Below, one piece after another: positions 53,938 to 64,000 of a stretch of 64,000 nt of DNA. The position numbers and the translations under genes were made by a program. This DNA is from Ariolimax columbianus (taxonomy: Eukaryota; Mollusca; Gastropoda; Stylommatophora; Arionidae), in the NCBI GenBank assembly GCA_036924085.1, contig JAVGWX010000005.1, positions 76,753,047-76,817,046 of the forward strand, written 5' to 3'. The notes below the pieces were generated by a model. It was not told the DNA's origin, did not search any database, and saw only the letters and a program-made list of their open reading frames with translations. Position 1 is the stretch's first letter. Each line of letters opens with the position of its first letter.

Positions 53938-55965
53938 GAAATTAGCACATACTGGTGTGCCCAAATTAGCACGTAAGGGTGTGCCAAAATTAGCACGTAA
54001 GGGTGTGCCCAAATTAGCTCGTAAGGGTGTGCCCAAATTAGCACATACTGGTGTGCCCAAATTAGCACGTAATGGTGTGCTCAAATTAGCACGTAAGGGT
54101 GTGCCCAAATTAGCACATAAAGGTGTGCCCTGTTCCCAAATTAGCACATACTGGTGTGCCAAAATTAGCACGTGTGGGTGTGCCCTAATTAGCACGTATG
54201 GGTGTTCCCAAATTAGCACGTGTGGGTGTGCCCAAATTAGCACGTATGGGTGTTCCCAAATTAGCACGTAAGGGTGTGCCCAAATTAGCACGTAAGGGTG
54301 TTTCCAAATTAGCACGTAAGGGTGTGCCCAAATTAGCTCGTAAGGGTGTGCCCAAATTAGCACGTATGGGTGTGTCCAAATTAGCACGCATGGGTGTTCC
54401 CAAATTAGAACGTAAGGGTGTTCCTAAATTAGCACATATGTTGGGGGTGCCCAAATTAGCATGTATGGTGGGGGCGTCCAAATTAGCACATATGGTGGTG
54501 GTGCCCAAATTAGTACGTAAGGGTGTACCCAAATTAGCACGTAAGGGTGTGCCCAAATTAGCTCGTAAGGGTGTGCCATAATTAGCACGTAAGGGTGTGC
54601 CCAAATTAGCACGTATGGGTGTGTCCAAATTAGCACGCATGGGTGTTCCCAAATTAGAACGTATGGCTGTTCCCAAATTAGCACATATGTTGGGGGTACA
54701 CAAATTAGCACGTATGGTGGGGGTGTCCAAATTAGCACATATGGTGGTGGTGCCAAAATTAGCACGTATGGGTGTGCCCAAATTAGCACATATGGTGGGG
54801 GTGCCCAAATTAGCACGTATGGGTGTGCCCAAATTAACACATATGGTGGGGGTGCCCAAATTAGCACGTATGGGTGTGCCCAAATTAGCACATATGGGGG
54901 GGGGGGGTGACCAAATTAGCACGTATGGTGGGGGTGCCAAAATTAGCATGTATGTTGGGTGTGCCCAAATTAGCACATATGGTGGGGGTGCCCAAATTAG
55001 CACGTAAGGGTGTGCCCAAATTGGCACGTAATGGTGTGCCCAAATTAGTACGTAAGGGTGTGCCCAAATTAGCACGTATGGGTGTGCACAAATTATCACG
55101 TAAGGGTGTGCCCAAATTAGCATGTATGGGTGTGCACAACTTAGCACGTAAGGGTGTGCCCAAATTAGCACGAATGGTGGGGGTGCCCAAATTAGCACGT
55201 ATGGTGGGGGTGCCCAAATTAGCACGTATGGTGGGGGTGCCCAAATTAGCATGTATGTTGGGTGTACCCAAATTAGCACATATGGTGGGGGTGCCCAAAT
55301 TAGTACGTAAGGGTGTGCCCAAATTAGCACGTATGGGTGTTCCCAAATTAGAACATTTGTTTGGGGTGCCCAAATTAGCACGTATGGTGGGGGTGCCCAA
55401 ATTAGCATGTATGTTGGGTGTACCCAAATTAGCACATATGGTGGGGGTGCCCAAATTAGTACGTAAGGGTGTGCCCAAATTAGTACGTAATGGTGGCCCA
55501 AATTAGCACGCAAGGGTGTTCCCAAATTAGCACATTTGTTTGGGGTGCCCAAATTAGCACGTAAGGTGGGGGTGCCCAAATTAGCACGTATGGTGGGGGT
55601 GCCCAAATTAGCATGTATGTTGGGTGTGCCAAAATTAGCACATATGGTGGGGGTGCCCACATTAGCACGTATGGGGAAGTCCAAATTAGCACGTATGGTG
55701 GGTGTGCTCAAATTAGCACGTATAGTGGGAGTGCACAAAATAGCACGTATGGGTGTACATTAATTAGCTCGTAGGGTAGGACTAAATTAGCACGTTTGTG
55801 TGTGCCCAAATTAGCACGTATGGGTGTTCCAAAATTAGCACGTATTAGTGTGCCCAAATTAGCACGTATGGGTGTTCCAAAATTAGCACGTATTGGTGTG
55901 CCAAAATTAGCACGCAGGGTGGGACCAAACTATGACGCATGGGTGTGCCAGGAGTGCAGAACCCC
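53938..55965 (+). repeat. 2-kb minisatellite of 24/27-bp CCCAAATTAGCACGTATGGG units
   Basis: About 80 units. Main types are CCCAAATTAGCACGTAAGGG+TGTG (24 bp) and CCCAAATTAGCACATATGGT+GGGGGTG (27 bp), with spread of mixed blocks: 54270-54415 recurs near 54530-54660, and blocks around 54910-55060, 55190-55330 and 55370-55500 resemble one another. Both lengths are multiples of 3, so several frames are open on both strands, up to 517 codons on the minus strand. Confidence 0.96.
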
Positions 55966-56125
55966 AAATTGTAATAGATAAAGAGCCAATCCTTACAGCT
56001 GATGTAAATAATAGACAATCAGTTATTTTCAGATATAATATAATCAGATTTCTGGCACAAATTGCAAGGTGGATTAAAAGAAGTCTCTAATGACCAGGGT
56101 CGTTTAAGAAGGTTTATTGGAGACT

Positions 56126-56470
56126 AGCAGACACGTCCGAACATCTGCTGGCCAGTTGAGCTTCAAACAAGCAGACACATCCGAACATCTGCTGGTCAGT
56201 TGAACTTCAAACAAGCAGACACATCCGAACATCTGCTGGCCAGTTGAGCTTCAAACAAGCAGACACGTCCGAACTTCTGCTGGCCAGTTGAACTTCAAAC
56301 TAGGAGACACGTCCGAACATCTGCTGGCCAGTTGAGCTTCAAACAAGCAGACACGTCCGAACTTCTGCTGGCCAGTTGAACTTCAAACAAGGAGACACGT
56401 CCGAACATGTGCTGACCAGTTTAACTGTAAACAAGGAGACACGTCCGAACATTTGATGGCCAGTTAAACT
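56126..56470 (+). repeat. 44-bp minisatellite, about 8 units
   Basis: Units of AGCAGACACGTCCGAACATC plus TGCTGGCCAGTTGAACTTCAAAC (variant letters in places). Units degrade towards the right end. Confidence 0.95.
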
Positions 56471-56559
56471 GTTCCATATGATTTAAACAATTCAAGGTTT
56501 TCCTTTCTCGCACTACTTCCTCCAAGCCGCCTATTTCCCATCCTCAACCCACTCATCTC

Positions 56560-56995
56560 CTCACGCCCCTAAAACCTCTTTACCTCATCTCTTTCTCAAC
56601 CAACCCGCTCATCTCCTCACACCCCTACACCTCTTTACCCCATCTCTTTCTCAACCAACCCGCTCATCTCCTCACGCCCCTATACCTCTTTACCCCATCT
56701 CTTTCTCAACCAACCCGCTCATCTCCTCACGCCCCTATACCTCTTTACCCCATCTCTTTCTCAACCAACCCGCTCATCTCCTCACGCCCCTATAACTCTT
56801 TACCCCATCTCTTTCTCAACCAACCCGCTCATCTCCTCACGCCCCTACACCTCTTTACCCCATCTCTTTCTCAACCAACCCGCTCATCTCCTCACGCCCC
56901 TACACCTCTTTACCCCATCTCTTTCTCAACCAACCCGCTCATCTCCTCACGCCCCTACACCTCTTTACCCCATCTCTTTCTCAATCAATCTGCTT
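56560..56995 (+). repeat. 55-bp minisatellite, about 8 units
   Basis: Units of CTCTTTACCCCATCTCTTTC, then TCAACCAACCCGCTCATCTC and CTCACGCCCCTACAC. Nearly identical copies indicate a recent expansion. Confidence 0.95.
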
Positions 56996-57039
56996 CTCCA
57001 TCTTTCGCCTGAATAGCGCAAAGTGCGCTTTATTTTTAT

Positions 57040-57250
57040 TTTGCTGATCTTTATTTTAATATTTTTTCCTGAAGTTTTTTTTTCTAAAAATGATATAATA
57101 AGAAATTCGAATGTATTGGTAAAAGTTTAAATCAGATTTAAAACAGAAAACAGTAAGAAAACAAAATCATAGGTCTGGTCTAGGATTTGAACCTCTGACA
57201 TGTAGCACACTAGACGAGAATCACACCCTTAGATCACCATGCAGATTGAA
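57040..57250 (-). mobile_element. tRNA-Pro-like retroposon relic, copy 1
   Basis: The minus strand reads GATCTAAGGGTGTGATTCTC (A-box side) and GAGGTTCAAATCCTAGACC (B-box side). It resembles tRNA-Pro (TATGATTCTCGCTTAGGGTG, GGGTTCAAATCCCGGAC) from the D arm to the T arm, but the acceptor and anticodon stems are broken. The downstream tail (CAATACATTCGAATTTCT) resembles that after the second copy at 57430-57580. Confidence 0.5.
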
Positions 57251-57429
57251 AATATCCAGAAGCACGAATCTAGTATTGGTCTGTTCTGACTGGGCAGTCA
57301 TCAGAAACACATTTCGTTTCGTACAAAAATGATCTTTCTTTATTGATTATAAAAAAATGAGATAAATTCCTTCGCGCTTACGTTCGTCAAATGAACAGAC
57401 GTGCAGCTGTTCCTCCGATCTGAACAATT

Positions 57430-57580
57430 TATTAATTTTTTGGTGCTGAGGTTTTCCCCAAAAACGAGGCCGTATCAGAATGAAATGTATTGATCCGATT
57501 TTTAACACAAAAATTAGAAAGCAAAAATATTCGAGTGCACGTACCGCACTGTAAGCGAGAATCACGTGATTGAGTCAGCC
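57430..57580 (-). mobile_element. tRNA-Pro-like retroposon relic, copy 2
   Basis: Minus strand has TGATTCTCGCTTACAGTGCG, very close to the anticodon arm of tRNA-Pro, with a decayed B box. The tail (GGATCAATACATTTCATTCT) is similar to that of copy 1, in the same orientation about 370 bp away. Confidence 0.45.
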
Positions 57581-57589
57581 AGTCAAATC

Positions 57590-58275
57590 ACCCAAGCAAT
57601 CTTAGGAGTGGTAAACGAAAATTAATGAATGAAAAAACAAAGTGAGACCACTGCAGACAGAGCTGGGCGGGCAGAGGTGAGGTGAGGGGATATCATGAAA
57701 ACGTGTGGGTTATAGTCCGTCTTTTAATTCATAAACAAGGTTCGAAGCAATTTTCTACTTAACTGCATGTCAGATCCAAATGATTTTTTCCATGCAGCCT
57801 TAGAATATACATGACGCTGAAGCTTTGATGTAAAGAATGTTGCACATCGGCGAATTCCTCAGATCTGTTAGGGCCATTCCAAAGAAATGGCATTCAATTT
57901 TAAGATTATACAGTACGCAGTGTAATTTCTCGTCTACTTTTGTTTAAAGGCGTATCTCCTTAATGTCTTGATAGATCAATTGATTGTTTGTGTTGCCATT
58001 TATGTACAATCGTAAAAATGGCACCAATATTTAACAGTTAGTACAGTCCTTCGGTCTCCATTAGACCAAAAGGTTGTATCAAATGCGCAGCTAATTTTAT
58101 GTTCCTTAAAGCATTTGAATTTTAAAATGTATTTGTTGTCATTGTATGTACACTAAATTGTTTTGATAAACATACACTAGTTTATCCAAGTCTGCTAATC
58201 AATATGTCAACAAAAGATTATATTAATAATTTCGAATCTGTCGATTGCTTCAAAGAGGTTGATAAGTGTTACTGG
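57590..58275. other. No gene recognised
   Basis: AT-rich sequence downstream (in element orientation) of the transposase pseudogene. No terminal inverted repeat was identified by eye. Confidence 0.4.
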
Positions 58276-59300
58276 CTAGACAAATTGTAATCCATCTTGT
58301 TGCCAGTACTGTTCTTCTTCACGGAGCACATGTTCAACACACTTCTTCCAGAACTGAATGTCTATTTTTGAAAGGTACTCACGTGTCAGCACTTCCACAT
58401 CACACATGTTAAATGTCCTGTTCTGTTCGGCAACTTGTCCTTTGACTTTACCCCACACAAGCTCTATAAGGTTTAGATGCGCATGACATGCAGGTAGTCG
58501 CAGAGAAGTGTGACCATACTCTTCAATTTTGCAAATAAGATACATCTTTGTTTTATTTGTCTTCCTCACTAGCTGCAATAACTCGGGCTTTAAATACGTG
58601 TCGTTGAAATTCACTTTTTCCTTATCTAGCTATGTCCTAATTTGAGCTTTTGTACTTGATGCTGTTGGTACTTTGTCTTCCTCTGAAACTGCATTGTGAT
58701 TGGGTGCATTATCCATTACTAGGCATGGCGGTCTATCCAGAATTGGAAGTAGATCATTCGTTATAAATTCATTTCAGTGTGGTAGTCTCTACCAGTGGTA
58801 CTTTTTGATTGGAACATAAGTTCAGCGTCATAGACAAGTCCTTTTTCACTGTCTCCGGCACACGTTAGCATAAAGCGCTGCCCTTTGGTGCTTGAATTTT
58901 GTTTCTTCTGTTCACCGTCAACTGATTACCATTCATTACCATAGGTGTGATGATCATTGATCCAGGATTAATCCAAGTATACAATAGCATAGCCTTGCCT
59001 ACGCATTCGCGTATCTGTCTCAGGTAATTGCTTCTGACAGCAATCAAATGTAGCTTTTCACATATAATATTTCTGCCGCCTGAAATTTTTCTCAAAGTAA
59101 AGTCGGCACATCTTACAATTTTCCAAAGAAATCTTTTAGGAAATTTCAATATTGCAGTCGGATTGCATTATTGATTTTAGTTTCCGGAGAGAAACAAGTT
59201 TATTTTTCTTCAACAGTTTCAAAATTGCCCTTTTTATGACAACGATAAAAGGATGATCTATCAGACCAAGCATCAATTGGGTACATTTCTCTGGGTCATG
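58276..59300 (-). pseudogene. DDE transposase pseudogene (IS630-Tc1-mariner type)
   Basis: Minus strand, in order: helix-turn-helix-like IDHPFIVVIKRAILKLLKKN (about 59260-59200), RFLWKIVRCADFTLRK (about 59130), LYTWINPGS (about 58975), VMDNAPNHNAVSEEDKVPTA (about 58715-58660), KPELLQLVRKTNKTKMYL, then LRLPACHAHLNLIELVWGKV (about 58500-58440) and EHVLREEEQYW (about 58310). The last blocks match transposases with LPPYHxxLNPIELxWxxVK, whose D-D-E triad cuts and joins DNA. The second Asp and the Glu are present, but the first Asp (in a YLDETW-like box) has been lost, and stops and frameshifts occur at 58620-58870 and at 59150. Family assignment below superfamily is not certain. Confidence 0.78.
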
Positions 59301-59441
59301 AATATCGCAATATAAATTACCCATATTAGATTCTTTGCGGATAAACTTGTATAGTAAAACGGTAACCCTCTGCATGTTATAAATGTACATTTCATTCTCA
59401 TTTTGGAATAATTAATTTTTTTATTTTTTTTTATTTGCGTT

Positions 59442-59530
59442 AGCTTTATTTCTCTATTCCCCAAGGCTGTGTGCGTTGCTCTGTAGTTTTATTTTGCCCC
59501 TGTCGGCCCATTGCATCCGACTTCAGCATG
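59442..59530 (+). repeat. Interspersed repeat shared with 6884-6972
   Basis: Second copy of the unidentified repeat (CTTTATTTCTC, ATTCCCCAAGGC, CTGTCGGCCCA). It may extend further right here (to about 59640, ending TAATACCACGCGGTCCC), beyond the part shared with the first copy. Confidence 0.65.
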
Positions 59531-59644
59531 CATTTTATGTAAGGGTCTGCTTCCTCCTGCATTTTCTAAAGGTGTCCTTCCCCGGCAGCCAGCACCTTCG
59601 GTTGTTAGCCGTGACACTAAACCATAATACCACGCGGTCCCTTA

Positions 59645-60073
59645 TTTTGAAATTGATATCAAATTAATCTTTGGAAAACGTTACTATATGTCACAAATAC
59701 GACCAACAAACTATAATATCGTGATACGCCTATTTCTGAACTACCATTTGGCATGAATGACCTTTGGTTGTTTTTCGCACTCGACAAAGTGTTTAATTTG
59801 TGAAAGGGATAATCAGGAATTAGTTTTTACTCAGATTATTTTAATGTCAAAACACCATTTTTATTTTTAAACTGCGCGACCGTGTATCGTAAACATGTTA
59901 AAATTATGCCCAATCCACTGAGGTTGCTTTTAATATAGCCTAATGAGTACATTTTTTTCAAAATTCATAAAATTTCTTAGAGAAAAAAATATTTACTTAA
60001 AGTCATGGATAGTCTAAGGCTACATGGGAAAAATCATTTGTATCTGGCATGCAGTTTAGTAGAAAATTGCTTT
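59645..60073. other. No gene recognised
   Basis: AT-rich, no open frame of interest. Confidence 0.4.
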
Positions 60074-60087
60074 GGACCTGGTTTATT

Positions 60088-60322
60088 TGAAGATAGGTGG
60101 TACTGACGAATGCACCTGTGGCACAGGGAAAATGACCGCTGAATAACTGCTGCAAAACTGCCAGACATACCAGGACCAGAGAAAGCACATGTGGCCATCC
60201 CCAGTGGCAACACTAGACAAGCTCTATGGCAGTGTCGACAGCCTCAGGATGACAGCTGCTTTCTTCGAACAAATTCAAGTTGACGTCTGCCAGCGTAGGA
60301 AGAAGAAGAAGAAGAAGAAGAC
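60088..60322 (+). mobile_element. 5'-truncated LINE 3' end with 14-bp TSD
   Basis: Begins TGAAGATAGGTGGTACTGAC in the post-RNase H region, passes the knuckle (TGCACCTGTGGCACAGGGAA) and ends CAGCGTAGGAAG with a GAA tail. Flanks GGACCTGGTTTATT (60074-60087) and GGACCTTGTTTATT (60323-60336) differ at one base. An in-frame TAA in the knuckle part shows it is dead. Same subfamily as 26205-26512. Confidence 0.9.
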
Positions 60323-60336
60323 GGACCTTGTTTATT

Positions 60337-60584
60337 AATTAAAAGACGGACTTTAGTACACATTGGGGCAACAGTCAGATTCGTTTCGGAAAAGAAGCAT
60401 AGAATCACATGATGATACATGCTGGACAGTTGAACATCATCACATGGCAGGCAATTATCAACAGACTGACACAATAGTAACATCAACTAGGTGTTGTTGA
60501 CATCCATCATTATCTTTTTTTATGGCACAGGATGATAGTAACTTCATGTAGTGATAGAATCAAAGTAGCATCATGCAGTGAGCT
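60337..60584. other. No gene recognised
   Basis: Spacer between a LINE 3' end and a minisatellite. The segment AAGACGGACYTTGTTTATTA resembles the LINE flank. Confidence 0.4.
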
Positions 60585-61085
60585 AGAGCCGATTAATATC
60601 TACTAAGAATCAAAGCAGTGTGATTTATCTTTACATACGGTCAGCTAGAGCCGATTATCATCTACTAAGAATCAAAGCAGTGTGATTTATCTTTACATAC
60701 GGTCATCTAGAGCCGATTATCATCTACTAAGAATCAAAGCAGTGTGATTTATCTTTACATACGGTCATCTAGAGCCGATTAGCATCTACTAAGAATCAAA
60801 GCAGCGTGATTTATCTTTACATACGGTCAGCTAGAGCCGATTAGCATCTACTAAAAATCAAAGCAGTGTGATTTATCTTTACACACGGTCAGCTAGAGCC
60901 GATTAACATCTACTAAGAATCAAAGCAGTGTAATTGATCTTTACATACGGTCAGCTAGAGCCGATTAACATCTTGTAACAATCAAGGCAGTGTGATTTAT
61001 CTTTACATACGGTCAGCCAGAACCATGTAACATCAAACAAGATGCAAACCATTAACCATAACTTAACATTCGGCCAGCTAGAACC
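60585..61085 (+). repeat. 62-bp minisatellite, about 8 units
   Basis: Units of AGCCGATTARCATCTACTAA, GAATCAAAGCAGTGTGATTT and ATCTTTACATACGGTCAGCT. The last two units have diverged. Confidence 0.95.
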
Positions 61086-61514
61086 ATGCAGTATTTAATC
61101 AGGTAATCATACAGAGAAAGTATTCCACAAAATGGCTCATTTGTTGGAAATTGTCTGCCTCGCTCTGCTAGAGTTAGTATGAAACGATAGCCAAGAATGG
61201 AACTGGTAGCCATACCCCCCCCCCCCCCCCCCTCAAGCGTAGAGACTTGGGCAGATAAGACTATTATACTTCATCAAGCTTTATGAAATTATTAAAGACC
61301 TTACTGTATCCCCATGTTCATAGACGCCGACCATATCGTCGCCTGCAATGTCGCAAAAATAATTATGCAGTCAAACACGTAATTCTTGATTATCAAACAC
61401 ACCAAGCAATGACAATGCAGACACACCTGCGTAAACAAGATCAAGACAAGAATAGCCACACAGAGCAATAACTCTATAAACTGCAAGGCAGTGCATAAGA
61501 ACAGCATACCATGA
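61086..61514. other. No gene recognised; poly-C tract at 61215-61232
   Basis: Contains a run of 18 C. No identifiable gene. Confidence 0.5.
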
Positions 61515-62135
61515 AACTTGGCTGGACAAATGGGATATAAGAAACACAGGAAGTAGATCTACAGGCGTATGTTATAGACAAAACAGATGTAATATAAGGA
61601 ACACAAGAAATAGGTCTACAGGCGTATGTCATGGACAAAACAGATGGGATATAAGAAACATAAGAAATAGGTCTACAGGCCTATGTCATAGACAAAACAG
61701 ATGGGATATAAGGAACACAAGAAATAGGTCTACAGGCGTATGTCATAGACAAAACAGATGGGATATAAGGAACACAAGAAATAGGTCTACAGGCGTATGT
61801 CATAGACAAAACAGATGGGATATAAGGAACACAAGAAATAGGTCTACAGGCGTATGTCATGGACAAGACAGATGGGATATAAGAAACACAGGAAGTAGAT
61901 CTACAGTCGTATGTCATGGACAAGACAGATGGGATATAAGAAACACAGGAAGTAGATCTACAGTCGTATGTCATGGACAAGACAGATGGGATATAAGAAA
62001 CACAGGAAGTAGATCTACAGTCGTATGTCATGGACAAGACAGATGGGATATAAGAAACACAGGAAGTAGATCTACAGTCGTATGTCATGGACAAAACAGA
62101 TGGAATATAAGAAACACAAGAAGGAAATGTACAGG
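61515..62135 (+). repeat. 57-bp minisatellite, about 11 units
   Basis: Units of ACAGATGGGATATAAGAAAC, ACAGGAAGTAGATCTACAGT and CGTATGTCATGGACAAG. Two variant groups (TAGGTCTACAGGCG on the left, TAGATCTACAGTCG on the right) form separate blocks. 57 is a multiple of 3, and the minus strand is open as 19-residue repeats (MTYDCRSTSCVSYIPSVLS). Confidence 0.95.
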
Positions 62136-63009
62136 TATATAGAAATTACCAATCAAATAACAGCATCATTCAACTCACAAGGTGAGATAAGAGCATAATT
62201 TTCCGGCTAAGAACCCAACACATCCCTCTTAACAAGCAGACAAATCCAAAAAGAGTACACTCTAGAGTGTCAGTGGTGCACATACTAATATGAAACAAAT
62301 GACTATAATCTCTTTGAGCGCCAGTCGCTCCACGATGATAGGAGATTGATTCTTCTTACGAGAGTAATGTAAAAAACTGTGTACGTTACTGAACAACTAA
62401 CAAATAAACATACGCAGTTACCTTTACATGACACTGAGTCGAGGGACAAGAGCTGGAATCCTGCTGTATCCGTAACAACAACATGTCATCCTGAGAGGAA
62501 TCATATGTATGACAACAAGTCATCTCATTTTAAAATGTTCAGCCATGTACAATGACATCTTTCCATTTTTTTTTTTTAAATGCGAGCTATGCACAATGAC
62601 GTCTAATTTGATTGCTACCATTATTACGCAGTGTGATCATCGTCAAGAGAAGACGAAATTAATAGCATACCCTATACGTTACATATTTCCTACGTAAAAT
62701 AATATGTCCTCGAAGAGCTGACACAGCAATCCATTAAAGCACATGACGGAATCCATGAATATCAAAGTGTGAATTGGCCAACCGATAAAATGTTAAAATC
62801 TTCCACAGACGCATGTAATTAATCTCTTCAGGTTGAATATTTTCACGTTTCCCGCCTACCTGTTCATGAAACGACAGCATATAACCGAAGATGAAATACC
62901 ACGTGCCAAGAACGTTAATGAAATCGCGGTCTGAAGCCATCAACTGGAATTAACAACCGTGACCGATCAAAACAGCGAGTGCTTAATGAGAGCTTTCCGT
63001 ACTTGGAGA
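62136..63009. other. No gene recognised
   Basis: AT-rich sequence. The 69-codon minus-strand frame (62734-62943) has no recognisable feature. Confidence 0.4.
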
Positions 63010-63175
63010 TTATATAAACGTGACAATCCTGACAAGAGCATTGACAAATCAAACTATCTCTCTTCATCCCTTAGTCTATTTGATTCTATCTCTCTATCTC
63101 TCTCTCTCTCATACAATCATGCCAAGAGCATTGACATATCGAACTGTCTCTCTCTATTTCTTCGTCTATTTGATT

Positions 63176-63206
<31 letters not shown>

Positions 63207-63364
63207 AGACAATCATGACAAGAGCATTGAAATATCAAACTGTCTCTCTCTATCGCTTCGTCTATTTGATTATCTCTCTCTCTCTCTCTCGCTCTCATAC
63301 AATCCTGACAAGAGCATTGACATATCAAACTGTCTCTCCTTATCCCTTCGTCTATTTGATTCTA

Positions 63365-63398
<34 letters not shown>

Positions 63399-63890
63399 CT
63401 ACAATCCTGACAAGAGCATTGACATATCAAACTACCTCTCTCCATCCCTTAGTCTATTTGATTCTATCTCTCTCTCTCTCTCTCATACAATTCTGAGAAG
63501 AGCATTGACAAATAAAATTGTCTCTCTCCATCCCTTAATCTATATGATTCTGTCTCTCTCTCTATCCCTCTCTCTCTCTTTCTCATACAATCCTGACAAG
63601 AGCATTGACATATCAAACTATCTCACTCCACCCTTCGCCTATTTGATTATATCTCTCTCTCTCTCTCTCTCATACAATCCTGACAAGAGGATTGATTAAT
63701 CAAACTATCTCTCTCCATCCCTTAGTCTATTTGATTCTCTCTCTCTCTCTCTCATACAATCCTGACAAGAGCATTGACATATCAAACTGTCTCTCTCCAT
63801 CCCTTAGTCTATTTGATTCTATCTCTCACTCTCTCTCTCTGTCTCTCTCTCTCTTTTATATAATCCTCACATGAGCATTCACACATATCA
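63010..63890 (+). repeat. About 95-bp minisatellite with (CT)n segments, about 9 units
   Basis: Each unit has ACAATCCTGACAAGAGCATT, GACATATCAAACTGTCTCTC, CCTTAGTCTATTTGATTCTA and a (CT)n run of variable length. Unit length varies mostly through the CT run. Ser/Leu-rich open frames are artefacts. Confidence 0.93.
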
Positions 63891-63951
63891 AACTGGGGTA
63901 GTTGTCTCGCCGCGGCGACTCAATTTCAACCAGTGTTCGTAAAGCGATCTC

Positions 63952-64000
63952 AGTCCCGCCAGGCGGAGCGATAGCGCGGGCTTGCGGAAAACGCTCGCCT
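63952..64000 (+). mobile_element. Start of a LINE 5' region, cut by the window edge
   Basis: AGTCCCGCCAGGCGGAGCGA and TAGCGCGGGCTT align with AGTCCCGCCAGGCAGCGA and TAGTGCGGGCCT just upstream of the LINE ORF at 34970-35000. The rest of the element would lie outside the window. Confidence 0.5.

Noticed and set aside
54185..55738. 517-codon minus-strand open frame
   Set aside because: It is the translation of a 24/27-bp minisatellite. Frames on both strands are open for the same reason.
53938..56470. CRISPR-like arrays of regular repeats
   Set aside because: Units are contiguous without unique spacers, and the DNA is eukaryotic.
61681..62094. 137-codon frame with 19-residue repeats as a secreted Cys-rich repeat protein
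   Set aside because: It is a 57-bp minisatellite on the opposite strand, with no signal peptide or unique flanking coding sequence.

Overview
The window is eukaryotic nuclear DNA, most likely from a gastropod mollusc. Evidence: 18S rRNA sequence with mollusc-type signatures, I-superfamily (Nimb-like) LINEs with (GAA)n tails, RTE-like LINEs, a Penelope-like element and tRNA-derived SINEs. The gastropod call is inference. I find no intact host protein-coding gene. Every recognisable coding stretch belongs to a mobile element, mostly broken, and more than 20 minisatellite arrays fill much of the rest.

Layout. 1-9 kb: relics of a LINE 3' end, a Penelope-like element, a short retroposon (called SINE-X here) and an RNase H retroelement. 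8.8-11.3 kb: four minisatellites. 11.3-16.1 kb: a composite unit made of 5' ETS-like sequence, a truncated 18S rRNA and a LINE RT-RNase H region, lying inside a 36-bp minisatellite. 16-26 kb: large minisatellites, LINE 3' ends, SINE-X copies. 26.8-31.6 kb: SINE-X, an RTE-like LINE with an inverted 5' part and an internal 34-bp array, an internally deleted LINE and a tail-to-tail palindrome. 32.6-38.8 kb: a second, longer 18S-LINE composite bounded by a 7-10 bp target-site duplication. 39-47.7 kb: nested RTE-like and RNase H LINE relics, a non-autonomous derivative and a complete SINE. 48.6-57 kb: simple repeats and minisatellites. 57-60.3 kb: tRNA-Pro-like retroposons, a DDE transposase pseudogene, a LINE 3' end. 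60.6-64 kb: three more arrays and the beginning of another LINE 5' region at the window edge.

Three observations stand out. First, two LINE copies carry an 18S rRNA segment, in the same orientation, inside the boundaries of the inserted unit, as if pre-rRNA sequence had become the 5' part of the element. Second, three minisatellites are tandem expansions of identifiable RTE coding segments; in one case the 9-bp direct repeats that could have started the expansion are still visible and the array is exactly 24 units. Third, several non-autonomous families (SINE-X, an internally deleted LINE, a 5'UTR-plus-tail element) have clear target-site duplications and share (GAA)n tails with the LINE, which fits mobilisation by its machinery.

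All boundaries were read by eye. Clade names rest on motif recognition, not on a database search.
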